Below, in pieces: positions 16,181 through 22,732 of a stretch of DNA of 31,407 bases (position 1 is its first letter; every line of letters begins with the position of its first letter). The translations under genes were made by a program, and so were the position numbers. The stretch spans positions 1 to 31,407 of IMG/VR virus record IMGVR_UViG_3300028189_000039; one strand, 5' to 3'. The notes beneath the pieces were generated by a model. That model had not been told where the DNA came from and made no database searches. It worked only from the letters and a program-made list of their open reading frames with translations. The DNA comes from a virus.

Positions 16181-16354
16181 ATGGAAAAAATGAATTTTCA
16201 CGAAATGTCTTTAGAGGATTTAGAGAGCCTAAAAGAATATTTTTTAGATTCTAGAAACTGTGACGAAGAATTCACAGAAAGAGGGGTTCTTAATAATAAA
16301 ATTTTGCTGGTTGATAAAGCAATTATTGATAAAAAACAACAATTAAACGGTTAA
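16181..16354 (+). CDS. Small hypothetical protein, 57 aa
   Basis: ATG 16181 to TAA 16352-16354, two nt before the bS21 gene. It is an acidic helical protein (MEKMNFHEMSLEDLESLKEY...) with a second helix ending KKQQLNG, resembling a helical hairpin. The only upstream ribosome-binding candidate is weak (AAGG about 20 nt away). The function is not recognised; coupling to bS21 could mean a translational link. Confidence 0.5.
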   Translation: MEKMNFHEMSLEDLESLKEYFLDSRNCDEEFTERGVLNNKILLVDKAIIDKKQQLNG

Positions 16355-16356
16355 TT

Positions 16357-16599
16357 ATGTCAAAAAATATAGTACGTATTAGTGTAAAAAATAAATCAAA
16401 TAATAACTTTATACTTTTGCAAGCATTTAAGAATAAAGTTAATGATGAAGGTATTTTACAGGATGTTAAAAATAACAGGTATTTTTTAAAACCATCTCTT
16501 GCTAAACGATTAAAATCTAAAAATGCCGCAAAACAAAAGAAAGAAGATTTAAATAAAGCCATTAAACTTGCCTTAAAATTACAAAATGAAGTTTTCTAA
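16357..16599 (+). CDS. rpsU: Phage-encoded ribosomal protein bS21
   Basis: 80 aa (host bS21 proteins are ~65-75). The core 'LLQAFKNKVNDEGILQDVKNNRYFLKP' matches the bS21 pattern of a basic helix, the 'GIL..V' turn and a '.Y.KPS' block, followed by a Lys/Arg-rich C-terminal helix (AKRLKSKNAAKQKKEDL). bS21 joins the small subunit late, near the anti-Shine-Dalgarno region, and influences initiation. Viral copies are established for pelagiphages and are thought to replace the host protein on ribosomes to favour phage messages. Confidence 0.88.
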   Translation: MSKNIVRISVKNKSNNNFILLQAFKNKVNDEGILQDVKNNRYFLKPSLAKRLKSKNAAKQKKEDLNKAIKLALKLQNEVF

Positions 16600-16661
16600 T
16601 ATACAAATAATAAACTAACACATGCATAACAGGGCACTCGATACAGAAATTAACTCGTTTA

Positions 16662-16907
16662 ATGAAGCATTCAGTAGTCAGCACGATGGTGCCATTAATT
16701 TTCGCCATATTAACAGGGTGTATAACATGGATAATCGTGACGGTTATGAGCATAGACAAAAGTCTTCATAAAGTAGAACAATCAGACATTCCTCGAATCC
16801 ATTCAGATATTATACGGGGCTTTAAAGAATTAGATGAAATAGATAAACAATTAATGGAGGTTAGGATCAAAATAGCCAAATCTTCGAAATATTCAAATAT
16901 TCAATAA
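16662..16907 (+). CDS. Small membrane protein with coiled coil
   Basis: 81 aa, ATG 16662. There is one membrane span at residues ~8-30 (TMVPLIFAILTGCITWIIVTV), then a charged amphipathic helix (residues ~35-72, IDKSLHKVEQ...ELDEIDKQLMEV). The layout is the same as the 86-aa protein at 7344 but identity is low. There is no good ribosome binding site. A frame beginning at 16622 overlaps it but lacks the membrane pattern and any motif. A lysis accessory or membrane tether is conceivable. Confidence 0.6.
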   Translation: MKHSVVSTMVPLIFAILTGCITWIIVTVMSIDKSLHKVEQSDIPRIHSDIIRGFKELDEIDKQLMEVRIKIAKSSKYSNIQ

Positions 16908-16932
16908 TGACAAGAAATTAATAATCATAATA

Positions 16933-17175
16933 ATGAAAAAACTAACTGTCGAAACTCTAATACCGAAACATTTTAAATATGTTGCCCGAGACTTAAATGG
17001 CGCAATATTTGCTTTTCAAAATAAACCTGGATTGACAACTGATATAGCGTGTGATACATGGGACGTTAAAGCGGGAGACGTTTTACAAATAACTGTTCCG
17101 ATTTTGTTATCTGTAGAAGAAGTAGATTTGCAGTTGGGGGATTGGAAAAACTCATTAATTAATTTGAAAACTTGA
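16933..17175 (+). CDS. Hypothetical protein
   Basis: 80 aa. It is predicted to be a small beta-rich domain (YVARDLNGAIFAFQNKPGL... WDVKAGDVLQITVPILL) with a short C-terminal helix. No known family, no membrane segment and no cysteine motif are seen. It lies between the bS21/membrane-protein group and the structured leader at 17209-17400. Confidence 0.65.
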   Translation: MKKLTVETLIPKHFKYVARDLNGAIFAFQNKPGLTTDIACDTWDVKAGDVLQITVPILLSVEEVDLQLGDWKNSLINLKT

Positions 17176-17189
17176 TTAATGAATAAATT

Positions 17190-17297
17190 ATGGTGATAAA
17201 TGTGATTGTTGATAGCATATCACAAGGGGATTTAATTCTTGATGTCATGCTATCAAACGGGTTTAAAGTATCAAACTACATTGGACGTAATATGTAA
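17190..17297 (+). CDS. Possible 35-aa peptide across an inverted repeat
   Basis: ATG 17190 to TAA 17295-17297 gives MVINVIVDSISQGDLILDVM followed by LSNGFKVSNYIGRNM. No Shine-Dalgarno sequence precedes it, and most of it lies in the 10-bp inverted repeat 17209-17256, so it may be a leader peptide or a chance frame. Confidence 0.28.
   Translation: MVINVIVDSISQGDLILDVMLSNGFKVSNYIGRNM
17209..17256 (+). repeat. Perfect 10-bp inverted repeat (leader hairpin)
   Basis: TTGATAGCAT (17209-17218) and ATGCTATCAA (17247-17256) with a 28-nt loop. It lies in the 252-nt interval before the gene at 17428. It lacks a T run, so it is not an intrinsic terminator and more likely an RNA structure or an operator. 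Confidence 0.7.
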
Positions 17298-17314
17298 GAT
17301 TTTAAACCAACACG

Positions 17315-17400
17315 ATATGTCAAAAATTACAAAGATTATACAAACAATAACAATGCTGAAATTCATATGTTTAGTTTAAAATATCTTTACTTTGACATAT
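17315..17400 (+). repeat. Second perfect 10-bp inverted repeat in the same leader
   Basis: ATATGTCAAA (17315-17324) and TTTGACATAT (17391-17400) with a 66-nt loop. The right arm ends 16 nt before the AAAGGAG ribosome binding site (17417-17423) of the next gene, so base pairing could affect its translation. Confidence 0.65.
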
Positions 17401-17427
17401 AACTTTAATAACTTTAAAAGGAGAATC

Positions 17428-17649
17428 ATGGTAGAAAAAACTCTTGGATGGATTCGTTCCATCACGGAAATTGGATTAGCGTTTATAGCACTTGGAGTTG
17501 TGCTTCAAATAATATTTGGAGCGGCAGTTCCATTTATCGGACTGGATGTCGTAGGATCAGTAGTAGGAATAGTAAAGCAATTGGGCAATGAAGGACTTGT
17601 TGGATTAGTTGCTGTTTGGGTATTATGGGGAATTTATTCTAAAAAATAA
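17428..17649 (+). CDS. Small hydrophobic membrane protein, conserved in marine phages
   Basis: 73 aa from ATG 17428 behind a strong AAAGGAG box. It has two hydrophobic segments: ~11-33 (TEIGLAFIALGVVLQIIFGAA) and ~50-70 (GLVGLVAVWVLWGIY), joined by 'VPFIGLDVVGSVVGIVKQLG'. The opening 'MVEKTLGWIRSITEIGLA' is a pattern I recall from hypothetical membrane proteins of marine T4-like phages. High predicted expression (good RBS, own terminator right after) suggests an abundant membrane product, possibly holin-like or a virion membrane component. The function is unknown. Confidence 0.78.
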   Translation: MVEKTLGWIRSITEIGLAFIALGVVLQIIFGAAVPFIGLDVVGSVVGIVKQLGNEGLVGLVAVWVLWGIYSKK

Positions 17650-17670
17650 ATTTAAAATAATATTAGTTAA

Positions 17671-17701
17671 AAAACGACAAGTTTACTACTTGTCGTTTTT
17701 T
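17671..17701 (+). terminator. Strong intrinsic terminator
   Basis: ACGACAAGT (17674-17682), loop TTACT, ACTTGTCGT (17688-17696), then a T run to 17701. The stem is preceded by an A run pairing with the T run, so it may work in both directions. It closes the operon ending with the gene at 17428 and is the clearest terminator in the window. Confidence 0.9.
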
Positions 17702-17723
17702 ACGTCATAAAAGGAAACACAAA

Positions 17724-18191
17724 ATGAAAAGCGAAAATACATCAACAACTGCTAATATTGGATTAATAGATTCAGGAAAAACTGATTTAATTGCTAACCT
17801 AAATATTGATGCAGAAGTAGACCCCGATATTAAGAAAATATTACAACATGCAAAAGAAACGGCTAAAGCATCACAGCAACTTGCTAAAGAATCAGAAGAA
17901 GCGAATGAAGATCGAACTAGATATCTTGATGAAATAATAAGACTAACGGAAGAGCATAATAATGAAATAACAAATGCTGTTAAAGATCAATTATCAAGAA
18001 ATAAAGCGGCGGCCGAAGATGCCGCAGAGAAAGCAAAAAACGTTTCAGAAGAAAAAGCTAAACTCGCAGTGAAAAAATCAATTGAAGCAACGAGTGCCGC
18101 AAAAAAAGCAAGCAAAAAGAAAACAGACCAAACAAAGAAAACTACAAAAACAGTTAGTACTAAAAAGAAATCTCGTGTAAAAGTGGTGTAA
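17724..18191 (+). CDS. Coiled-coil protein with Lys/Ala-rich histone-like tail
   Basis: 155 aa. Residues ~30-110 are a long charged coiled coil (ILQHAKETAKASQQLAKESEE...). The C-terminal ~45 residues are Lys/Ala/Thr-rich (KKASKKKTDQTKKTTKTVST...), resembling histone H1-like tails that bind nucleic acid. No membrane segment or catalytic motif is present. It starts the unit after the strong terminator. It may coat DNA or RNA or act inside the capsid; an internal virion protein is possible. The family is not identified. Confidence 0.7.
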   Translation: MKSENTSTTANIGLIDSGKTDLIANLNIDAEVDPDIKKILQHAKETAKASQQLAKESEEANEDRTRYLDEIIRLTEEHNNEITNAVKDQLSRNKAAAEDAAEKAKNVSEEKAKLAVKKSIEATSAAKKASKKKTDQTKKTTKTVSTKKKSRVKVV

Positions 18192-18216
18192 TGTAAAATA
18201 ATAGTCAAGAAAAGTC

Positions 18217-18254
18217 TTGCCATATGCTAGTAAGCGTGTTACAATAGTTACTAG
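18217..18254 (+). promoter_or_regulatory. Sigma70-like promoter flanked by palindrome
   Basis: TTGCCA (18217-18222), 17-nt spacer, TACAAT (18240-18245). CTAGTAA (18227-18233) in the spacer and TTACTAG (18248-18254) just after the -10 box form a perfect 7-bp inverted repeat embracing the -10 region, as an operator would. A further short hairpin (CAAGA...TCTTG, 18206-18219) overlaps the -35 box. It drives the gene at 18316. Confidence 0.6.
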
Positions 18255-18315
18255 ACTTAAGAAATATCCTGAAATTGGGTGTTTTAAGTAAATAACATTA
18301 CATTAAAAGTTAATT

Positions 18316-18918
18316 ATGATATTGTTGAAAGATAATAATGATCCAAATGGATATGCATTTGAAGATGCTCTGGCAAAAGCTCAATACATGTATCCAAAAC
18401 CCAGAAACCCCCACATACACACTATATTACAACATGCTCGCCAAATATATGATGGTGAATTAATTGAAAGATCAATTTGTAAAGAATTTCCTGGTGTTTT
18501 TAGACCAATTAATATGATAAACTGCATGAAGTATTTTAAACAGGCTTCTTCTCATCAATTTTTATTAAAATCTAAAGACAGAAAAATATCAAAAGAAACG
18601 ATGAGGAAAAACAATAATGAGTGGATAAAATATAATGAAGTAAAAACGGTTACGGAATGGGATTATATGTACTATGATATATTTCATGTATCAACTCTTT
18701 CACTCATAGAATGTAAAACATATGATTCAGAGGAAGGAAGAAAAAAACATTTGCAACACATTAGAGAAAATAATTGGAAATATAAGAACATGGATTATTT
18801 TTTGCTTGCATTAAATAAAGATAATACGAGTTTTGAAATCACTGATTTTTTAAGTTTAAATGGTTTAAATCAATTTAAAAATCATAATCTTACTGAATTT
18901 ATAGAGTATAAATATTGA
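18316..18918 (+). CDS. Hypothetical protein, possible PD-(D/E)xK-like nuclease
   Basis: 200 aa, not recognised as a whole. The segment 'YDIFHVSTLSLIECKTYD' has an Asp followed ten residues later by E-C-K, the spacing of a PD-(D/E)xK nuclease core, and is followed by helix 'EEGRKKHLQHIRENNW' as in that fold. The N-terminal half contains 'FEDALAKAQYMYPKP' and 'HTILQHARQIYDGELIERSI'. The nuclease idea rests on one short motif and is weak. It is transcribed from its own palindrome-flanked promoter, so it is probably early and regulated. Its 3' end contains a late promoter for the following gene. Confidence 0.7.
   Translation: MILLKDNNDPNGYAFEDALAKAQYMYPKPRNPHIHTILQHARQIYDGELIERSICKEFPGVFRPINMINCMKYFKQASSHQFLLKSKDRKISKETMRKNNNEWIKYNEVKTVTEWDYMYYDIFHVSTLSLIECKTYDSEEGRKKHLQHIRENNWKYKNMDYFLLALNKDNTSFEITDFLSLNGLNQFKNHNLTEFIEYKY
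18907..18914 (+). promoter_or_regulatory. T4-type late promoter
   Basis: Exact TATAAATA at 18907-18914, inside the last codons of the gene at 18316. The 20-nt stretch 18907-18926 matches 19205-19224 at 19 positions, including the predicted initially transcribed region. It would start a message for the prohead-core-like gene at 18961, a late product. Confidence 0.6.
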
Positions 18919-18960
18919 TAATGATACATATATAATTAAACCCTCATTATAGGAGAATTG

Positions 18961-19191
18961 ATGGATTATAGTTCAAATGATCTTTTAAATAAAATTTCGG
19001 ATGGAGACCACACCCAAGCAAAAGCTGTTTTTTCCGCTTTAATGAACGACAGAGTGTTGTCCGAACTCGGTGCTAAAAAAATTGAAATAGCTAGAAATTT
19101 ATTACCCTCATCAGAAATCCCCCATTCTGAAGTTGTGTTTGATAAGGCCAAAGACATTTCCCGTGAAGATATTGAAAATGACGTTGCATAA
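18961..19191 (+). CDS. Putative prohead core/scaffold protein, T4 gp68-like
   Basis: 76 aa from ATG 18961, five nt after AGGAG (18951-18955); a TTG at 18958 would be too close to that box. The pattern 'DLLNKISDGDHTQAKAVFSALMNDRVLSELGAKKIEIARNLL' in the first ~50 residues (two helices, a small-residue turn, then KK(I/V)E(I/V)A) is one I recall from prohead core proteins of T4-like phages. The rest is acidic. Such proteins form the scaffold around which the capsid assembles and are degraded by the gp21 protease. The late promoter fits. The assignment is moderate. Confidence 0.65.
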   Translation: MDYSSNDLLNKISDGDHTQAKAVFSALMNDRVLSELGAKKIEIARNLLPSSEIPHSEVVFDKAKDISREDIENDVA

Positions 19192-19204
19192 TAAAAAAAT
19201 ACAC

Positions 19205-19212
19205 TATAAATA
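19205..19212 (+). promoter_or_regulatory. T4-type late promoter
   Basis: Exact TATAAATA, 13 nt after the preceding gene and 84 nt before the metalloprotease ATG. It is nearly identical over 20 nt with the promoter at 18907. The leader contains a perfect 7-bp hairpin, ATGATTA (19234-19240) and TAATCAT (19252-19258). Confidence 0.6.
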
Positions 19213-19296
19213 GTGATAATGATATGCGAGTAAATGATTATTTTAATAAAGTAATCATATCTGAATTTTTTATAGACAGGCGGTCAGAAAAAGAAA

Positions 19297-20076
19297 ATGA
19301 AGACATTTCAAAATTTTGCTTTGAGCGAGGGATTAGTACAGATACCCCCCAAGATATATAAACAATTCGAGACCACTTTATTTACATTTGCTTTTTCGCA
19401 TATGATAAATGAAATTGGAATGTATAGTTTTTCTACTACAATTAAAAAACTTGCAAGAAAACATGGAATAAAACATTTTATTAGACCCACCACAAAAACA
19501 GATGTAGTATATAAAAACCCCCATCAAGATATGCCTTATCCAGATTGGGACGTTGACCAAAATGATGATATTACATTATTCTTAATTTATGATAACAAAC
19601 CAGCAAGTTATAATTCTTATTATGACACAGAACACGTAAAAACAGGTAATCCCGCAATTACGTTTTATGTTTCCAATTACGTAAAAGAAGCACATAATGC
19701 AGATAATGAAAATGACATAATATTGAATGTTGAACAAATCCTCGTAAGAATGCAATCAGACTTGAAACATGAATTAATGCATTATGTTCAAGACGTTTTT
19801 CTTTCAAATAAATCAGAAAAACAAGTTCAAACAGGAAACCCCGAAAATGAAATAGAATATTATACTTCACAAAAAGAATTTGATCCTACAATAATGTCTG
19901 AAATAGGCGAGTTTTTAGCTATCAGAAGTGTCAATAGTTCATTACAAAAACATATAGACCAGTCTAAATTTTTTGGACTATTAAAAAAATATGCACCCAA
20001 TAAATATAAAATAGCAAGTAAAAAGTTTGTTGTAGGAGTACAACTTGCCTTAGATAGGAAGAATAAAAAACAATAA
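19297..20076 (+). CDS. Zinc metalloprotease (HELMH) with capsid-targeting-like N terminus
   Basis: 259 aa. H158-E159-L160-M161-H162 in 'SDLKHELMHYVQD' is an HExxH zincin motif inside a helix, preceded by a beta strand (AITFYVSNYV). The third ligand may be in 'MSEIGEFLAIR' about 40 residues later. The N terminus MKTFQNFALSE ends in L-S-E, a T4 gp21-type (L/I)xE cleavage site, and resembles the T4 internal-protein targeting peptide (MKTYQEFIAE). With the late promoter at 19205 this suggests a protease packed in the head and injected, which is inference. The substrate is unknown. Confidence 0.75.
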   Translation: MKTFQNFALSEGLVQIPPKIYKQFETTLFTFAFSHMINEIGMYSFSTTIKKLARKHGIKHFIRPTTKTDVVYKNPHQDMPYPDWDVDQNDDITLFLIYDNKPASYNSYYDTEHVKTGNPAITFYVSNYVKEAHNADNENDIILNVEQILVRMQSDLKHELMHYVQDVFLSNKSEKQVQTGNPENEIEYYTSQKEFDPTIMSEIGEFLAIRSVNSSLQKHIDQSKFFGLLKKYAPNKYKIASKKFVVGVQLALDRKNKKQ

Positions 20077-20099
20077 ATATTCAAACCCAGCGAGAAAAA

Positions 20100-20246
20100 A
20101 TGAACAAACGAAAAGTAGGTAAACGAAAAAGTAAAAGAACTAGAAAACAACCAAAATGCACCCTGTGTACACCTTATAGATGGATGGGAAATACTAAGGG
20201 CCGACATCGGCATTCATATTACAGACAACAATGTGCTGATATGTAA
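20100..20246 (+). CDS. Small basic protein with CxxC
   Basis: 48 aa, ATG 20100 to TAA 20244-20246. The first 19 residues are almost all Lys/Arg/Thr/Ser (MNKRKVGKRKSKRTRKQPK), then C20-T-L-C23, a basic 'GRHRHSYYRQQC' segment with a third cysteine, and a short tail. It is probably a nucleic-acid- or ribosome-binding peptide with a small metal site. No close family is named; similar basic CxxC peptides are known in marine T4-like phages (recalled). An AATAAATA element at 20072 may be a late promoter. Confidence 0.6.
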   Translation: MNKRKVGKRKSKRTRKQPKCTLCTPYRWMGNTKGRHRHSYYRQQCADM

Positions 20247-20305
20247 ATCAAAAAAAGATAAAAACAAGACACATTTTAAACAAAATATAATAGAAAGATA
20301 ACGAT

Positions 20306-20563
20306 ATGATACCTTTTAGAAATTTCATAAAAAACATCAAAGCCAAAATAACCAAGGAAGATTCTGCTGAAATGGATCCAGAAAATGATGATTCAGTTCA
20401 AGAAGACGATCAAGAAAAACGACGAGATGCATGGTATAAAGGGGATGAATATGTAGCTCAACACAAAAAAGACAACCCACTATTATACGACAAAAAAGCT
20501 TCTGTTACATTAAATAAAAAAAAGAAAGGTGATCTAAAAAGTCAACAGAACACAGAAAAATAA
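20306..20563 (+). CDS. Small charged hypothetical protein
   Basis: 85 aa. It has an amphipathic basic N-terminal helix (MIPFRNFIKNIKAKITKED), a strongly acidic middle (DPENDDSVQEDDQEKR), then 'RRDAWYKGDEYVAQHKKDNP' and a Lys-rich end. It appears mostly disordered with no catalytic motif. The N-terminal helix ending at K-E-D is only loosely like the targeting peptides discussed for its neighbours and lacks a clear (L/I)xE site. Confidence 0.65.
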   Translation: MIPFRNFIKNIKAKITKEDSAEMDPENDDSVQEDDQEKRRDAWYKGDEYVAQHKKDNPLLYDKKASVTLNKKKKGDLKSQQNTEK

Positions 20564-20580
20564 TAAAAATTGTAGTGAAA

Positions 20581-20892
20581 ATGAATTTTAATATTAATAA
20601 AAATATTAATAGATACTGGAGAGACTGGGCGGCATTATTGTATCTATTTATTTGTTTGGTTGATTTTTTTATTGCTCCGTTAGTGTGGAATATTAAGATG
20701 GAAGAACATTGTAATGATAAAAATCGATATCCGCCAGGAGTGAAATGTGATGTGTCAAGATGGGTGCCCCTTACACTAGGAGCAGGAGCAATGTTTCATT
20801 TAAGCTTTGGGGCCATACTAAGTGCAACCGCATGGAAGAAAAAAGACGAATTGGAAATCCATCATCGTAATGGTGACACTTTTAGTTCTTAA
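20581..20892 (+). CDS. Holin-like membrane protein
   Basis: 103 aa from ATG 20581 (a GTG two codons earlier is possible). There are two membrane segments, ~15-36 (WAALLYLFICLVDFFIAPLVW) and ~63-84 (VPLTLGAGAMFHLSFGAILSATAW), with a short Cys-containing loop and a charged tail. The pattern 'RYWRDWAALLYL...DF..APL.W' then 'W.PLTLGAGAMFH...GAIL..TAW' is a small holin family I recall from many tailed phages. It would control timing of lysis. No endolysin is found next to it. Confidence 0.75.
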   Translation: MNFNINKNINRYWRDWAALLYLFICLVDFFIAPLVWNIKMEEHCNDKNRYPPGVKCDVSRWVPLTLGAGAMFHLSFGAILSATAWKKKDELEIHHRNGDTFSS

Positions 20893-21089
20893 TGGACATT
20901 TAAAGTTTTTCTACGAATCAGCAAAAAGGTATTCTCAAGTTTTATCTGGTGGACATCCTCGCATTGGCAGGTAGTTCACATTAACGATCCCACTGCCATG
21001 TCTCCTCATTATCGGTATGTTCACACAGAACTTTTCATAAACAATCGAACTTTAGATTGAGAACTAAATCATGATACGTAAAAACAATA

Positions 21090-21443
21090 ATGATAAATCC
21101 TAGAAAAAAACATTTTTTTAGACAATTAATAGAAACCCAATTTAAACAGTATTTAAATGCCCTTCCTGAATTTAATTTTCTTATTAGTCTAGGAATAAAC
21201 GAAATATTTCAAACAGTTGGAACCGACGAGGTAGATTTTATAGGGATTCTCCATATAAAATGGATAAAAAAAACTAAAGAATGGGCGTTTATTTGGTATG
21301 ATGTTTTTGAAGAAGGAATTGAAGCACATAGAAAATGGTTTGAAGACGTTTCATTTAATAGAACAAAAATAATACACATTCATCAAGAGTTTTGTAAAAA
21401 TAAAATAAAAGAATCAAAGACATCAAGAATAGTATTAAATTGA
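21090..21443 (+). CDS. Hypothetical protein
   Basis: 117 aa, mixed alpha/beta, with 'VDFIGILHIKWIKKTKEWAFIWYDVFEEG' forming two beta strands and a helix near residues 48-78, flanked by basic helices. The function is not recognised. It precedes a 114-nt gap containing AT-rich promoter-like sequence (TATAAT at 21497, without a good -35 box) before the ExbB-like gene. No membrane segment is seen. Confidence 0.65.
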   Translation: MINPRKKHFFRQLIETQFKQYLNALPEFNFLISLGINEIFQTVGTDEVDFIGILHIKWIKKTKEWAFIWYDVFEEGIEAHRKWFEDVSFNRTKIIHIHQEFCKNKIKESKTSRIVLN

Positions 21444-21557
21444 AAAAGGCCTCAAATGTACACCTTTGCAATAAAATAAATATAAGAATGGTTTTATATA
21501 ATAGTGATATTTTGAAAGAAAAAGATTCACTTTAAGTAATTTTATTAGAGGCTAAAA

Positions 21558-22019
21558 ATGAAAATAGGAAGAAAACTTTTAAAATGGTGGTTAATATTTT
21601 GTTTAATACTTTTGGGTTTTGGAACAACATATTATTATAATTTACATCCAATTCTATATTATGCAGATGCAACTAAACTTAGTTTTTTGATTATTATCAT
21701 TTTTGTGAGTACTTCCCTTTGGATTGGAAGAAAAACTTATGATTTAGAAAAAACTTCAATCGTAGATAAAACAATTGAAGTTGGATGGTTTATTGCCGAA
21801 GCGTGTCTTGTACTTGGAATGATCGGTACTGTTACAGGGTTTCTTTTAATGTTAGGTACAGCTTTTGCTAATATTGATGTTACTAATTCGGTTACACTTC
21901 AACAAGCTCTCTCTGACATGGCAATTGGAATGAGTACTGCACTTTGGACTACTCTCACGGGTTTAGTTTGTTCTTTGATACTAAAAGTTCAATTAATAAA
22001 TTTTGAATCGGGTAATTAA
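21558..22019 (+). CDS. ExbB/TolQ/MotA-like proton channel subunit
   Basis: 153 aa, RBS GAGG 10 nt upstream. There are four hydrophobic segments: ~10-27, ~42-58, ~76-102 and ~118-147. The last two carry the family signature: 'LVLGMIGTVTGFLLMLGTAF', then 'LQQALSDMAIGMSTALWTTLTGLV', matching the LGxxGTVxG...(S/T)ALxTTxxGL pattern of the MotA/TolQ/ExbB family. Known members use proton flow to drive an ExbD/TolR/MotB partner. The next gene, overlapping by one base, encodes such a partner. The protein is short (E. coli ExbB is 244) but retains the channel helices. The driven process is unknown. Confidence 0.82.
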   Translation: MKIGRKLLKWWLIFCLILLGFGTTYYYNLHPILYYADATKLSFLIIIIFVSTSLWIGRKTYDLEKTSIVDKTIEVGWFIAEACLVLGMIGTVTGFLLMLGTAFANIDVTNSVTLQQALSDMAIGMSTALWTTLTGLVCSLILKVQLINFESGN

Positions 22020-22732
22020 TGGACAGCAATTCTAAATATAAATCATCGGTCGGGTTCACCGATATGTTATTCAACATTTTGGTAGGATTTGCTTTTTTGT
22101 TTATGATAGCCTTTTTATTGATTAAACCCGAAGCCAAGAAAGAAGATTTTGAACGAAAAGCAGAGTTCATTATCATCATGGAATGGAACCACGATGCACC
22201 TGACGATATTGATCTTTATGTAGAAGATCCATTGGGAATGCGGGTTTCTTTCAGAAGAACGGTAGGCAATTTCATGCACCTCGACAAAGATGATTTGGGC
22301 AACAGAAACGATCAAATTGTTGTAGGTGGTGTCACATCATCGGTTGCACTCAATAGAGAAGTGGTGACTATCAGAGGAATCACTAAAGGGGAATATATAG
22401 TGAACGCACATTATTATTCGAAGGGGAAGTCTTCTACAATGATTTTACCCAATAGCGGAAAACAACCCGCTATTCAAAAGAAAAAATTCACACCAAAGAA
22501 ATCACTTATGGTTAGAATAGAAGTACATAAGGTCAACCCATATCGGTTGATTTGGGAAGGTGAGAAGAAGTTTTTCAAAAAGGGTCAAGAGGAAACATTT
22601 GTTCGATTTTCAATAGACCAAGACGGTAGATTTATTTCTCCTGTAACATTTGAAAAGAAAAAGTTTGTCTCACCTCTTGGTTCTATGGGTAATTTCTATG
22701 GAAACAGTAGAGAAGAACGGGATTCACCATGA
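22019..22732 (+). CDS. ExbD/MotB-like membrane protein with periplasmic domain
   Basis: 237 aa. One N-terminal span (residues ~12-36, 'VGFTDMLFNILVGFAFLFMI' onward) carries an Asp at position 15, as the proton-carrying Asp of ExbD, TolR and MotB. The rest would be periplasmic: a beta domain with 'DIDLYVEDPLGMRVSFRR' and 'MHLDKDDLG' (a DvDLxVxdPxG pattern like DUF2135-type beta sandwiches), and a Lys-rich linker. I recall similar proteins in T4-like cyanophages, where they lack a function. It replaces the usual peptidoglycan- or TonB-binding domain by a different one. It is coupled with the ExbB-like gene before it and overlaps the next by 4 nt. Confidence 0.75.
   Translation: MDSNSKYKSSVGFTDMLFNILVGFAFLFMIAFLLIKPEAKKEDFERKAEFIIIMEWNHDAPDDIDLYVEDPLGMRVSFRRTVGNFMHLDKDDLGNRNDQIVVGGVTSSVALNREVVTIRGITKGEYIVNAHYYSKGKSSTMILPNSGKQPAIQKKKFTPKKSLMVRIEVHKVNPYRLIWEGEKKFFKKGQEETFVRFSIDQDGRFISPVTFEKKKFVSPLGSMGNFYGNSREERDSP

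Noticed and set aside
16622-16774. About 50-codon forward frame overlapping the membrane protein at 16662
   Set aside because: The alternative frame has no motif, whereas the other frame gives a clear membrane span plus amphipathic helix.
19224-19361. 45-codon forward frame starting just after the late promoter
   Set aside because: It overlaps the metalloprotease gene, includes a 7-bp hairpin of the leader, and lacks a ribosome binding site.
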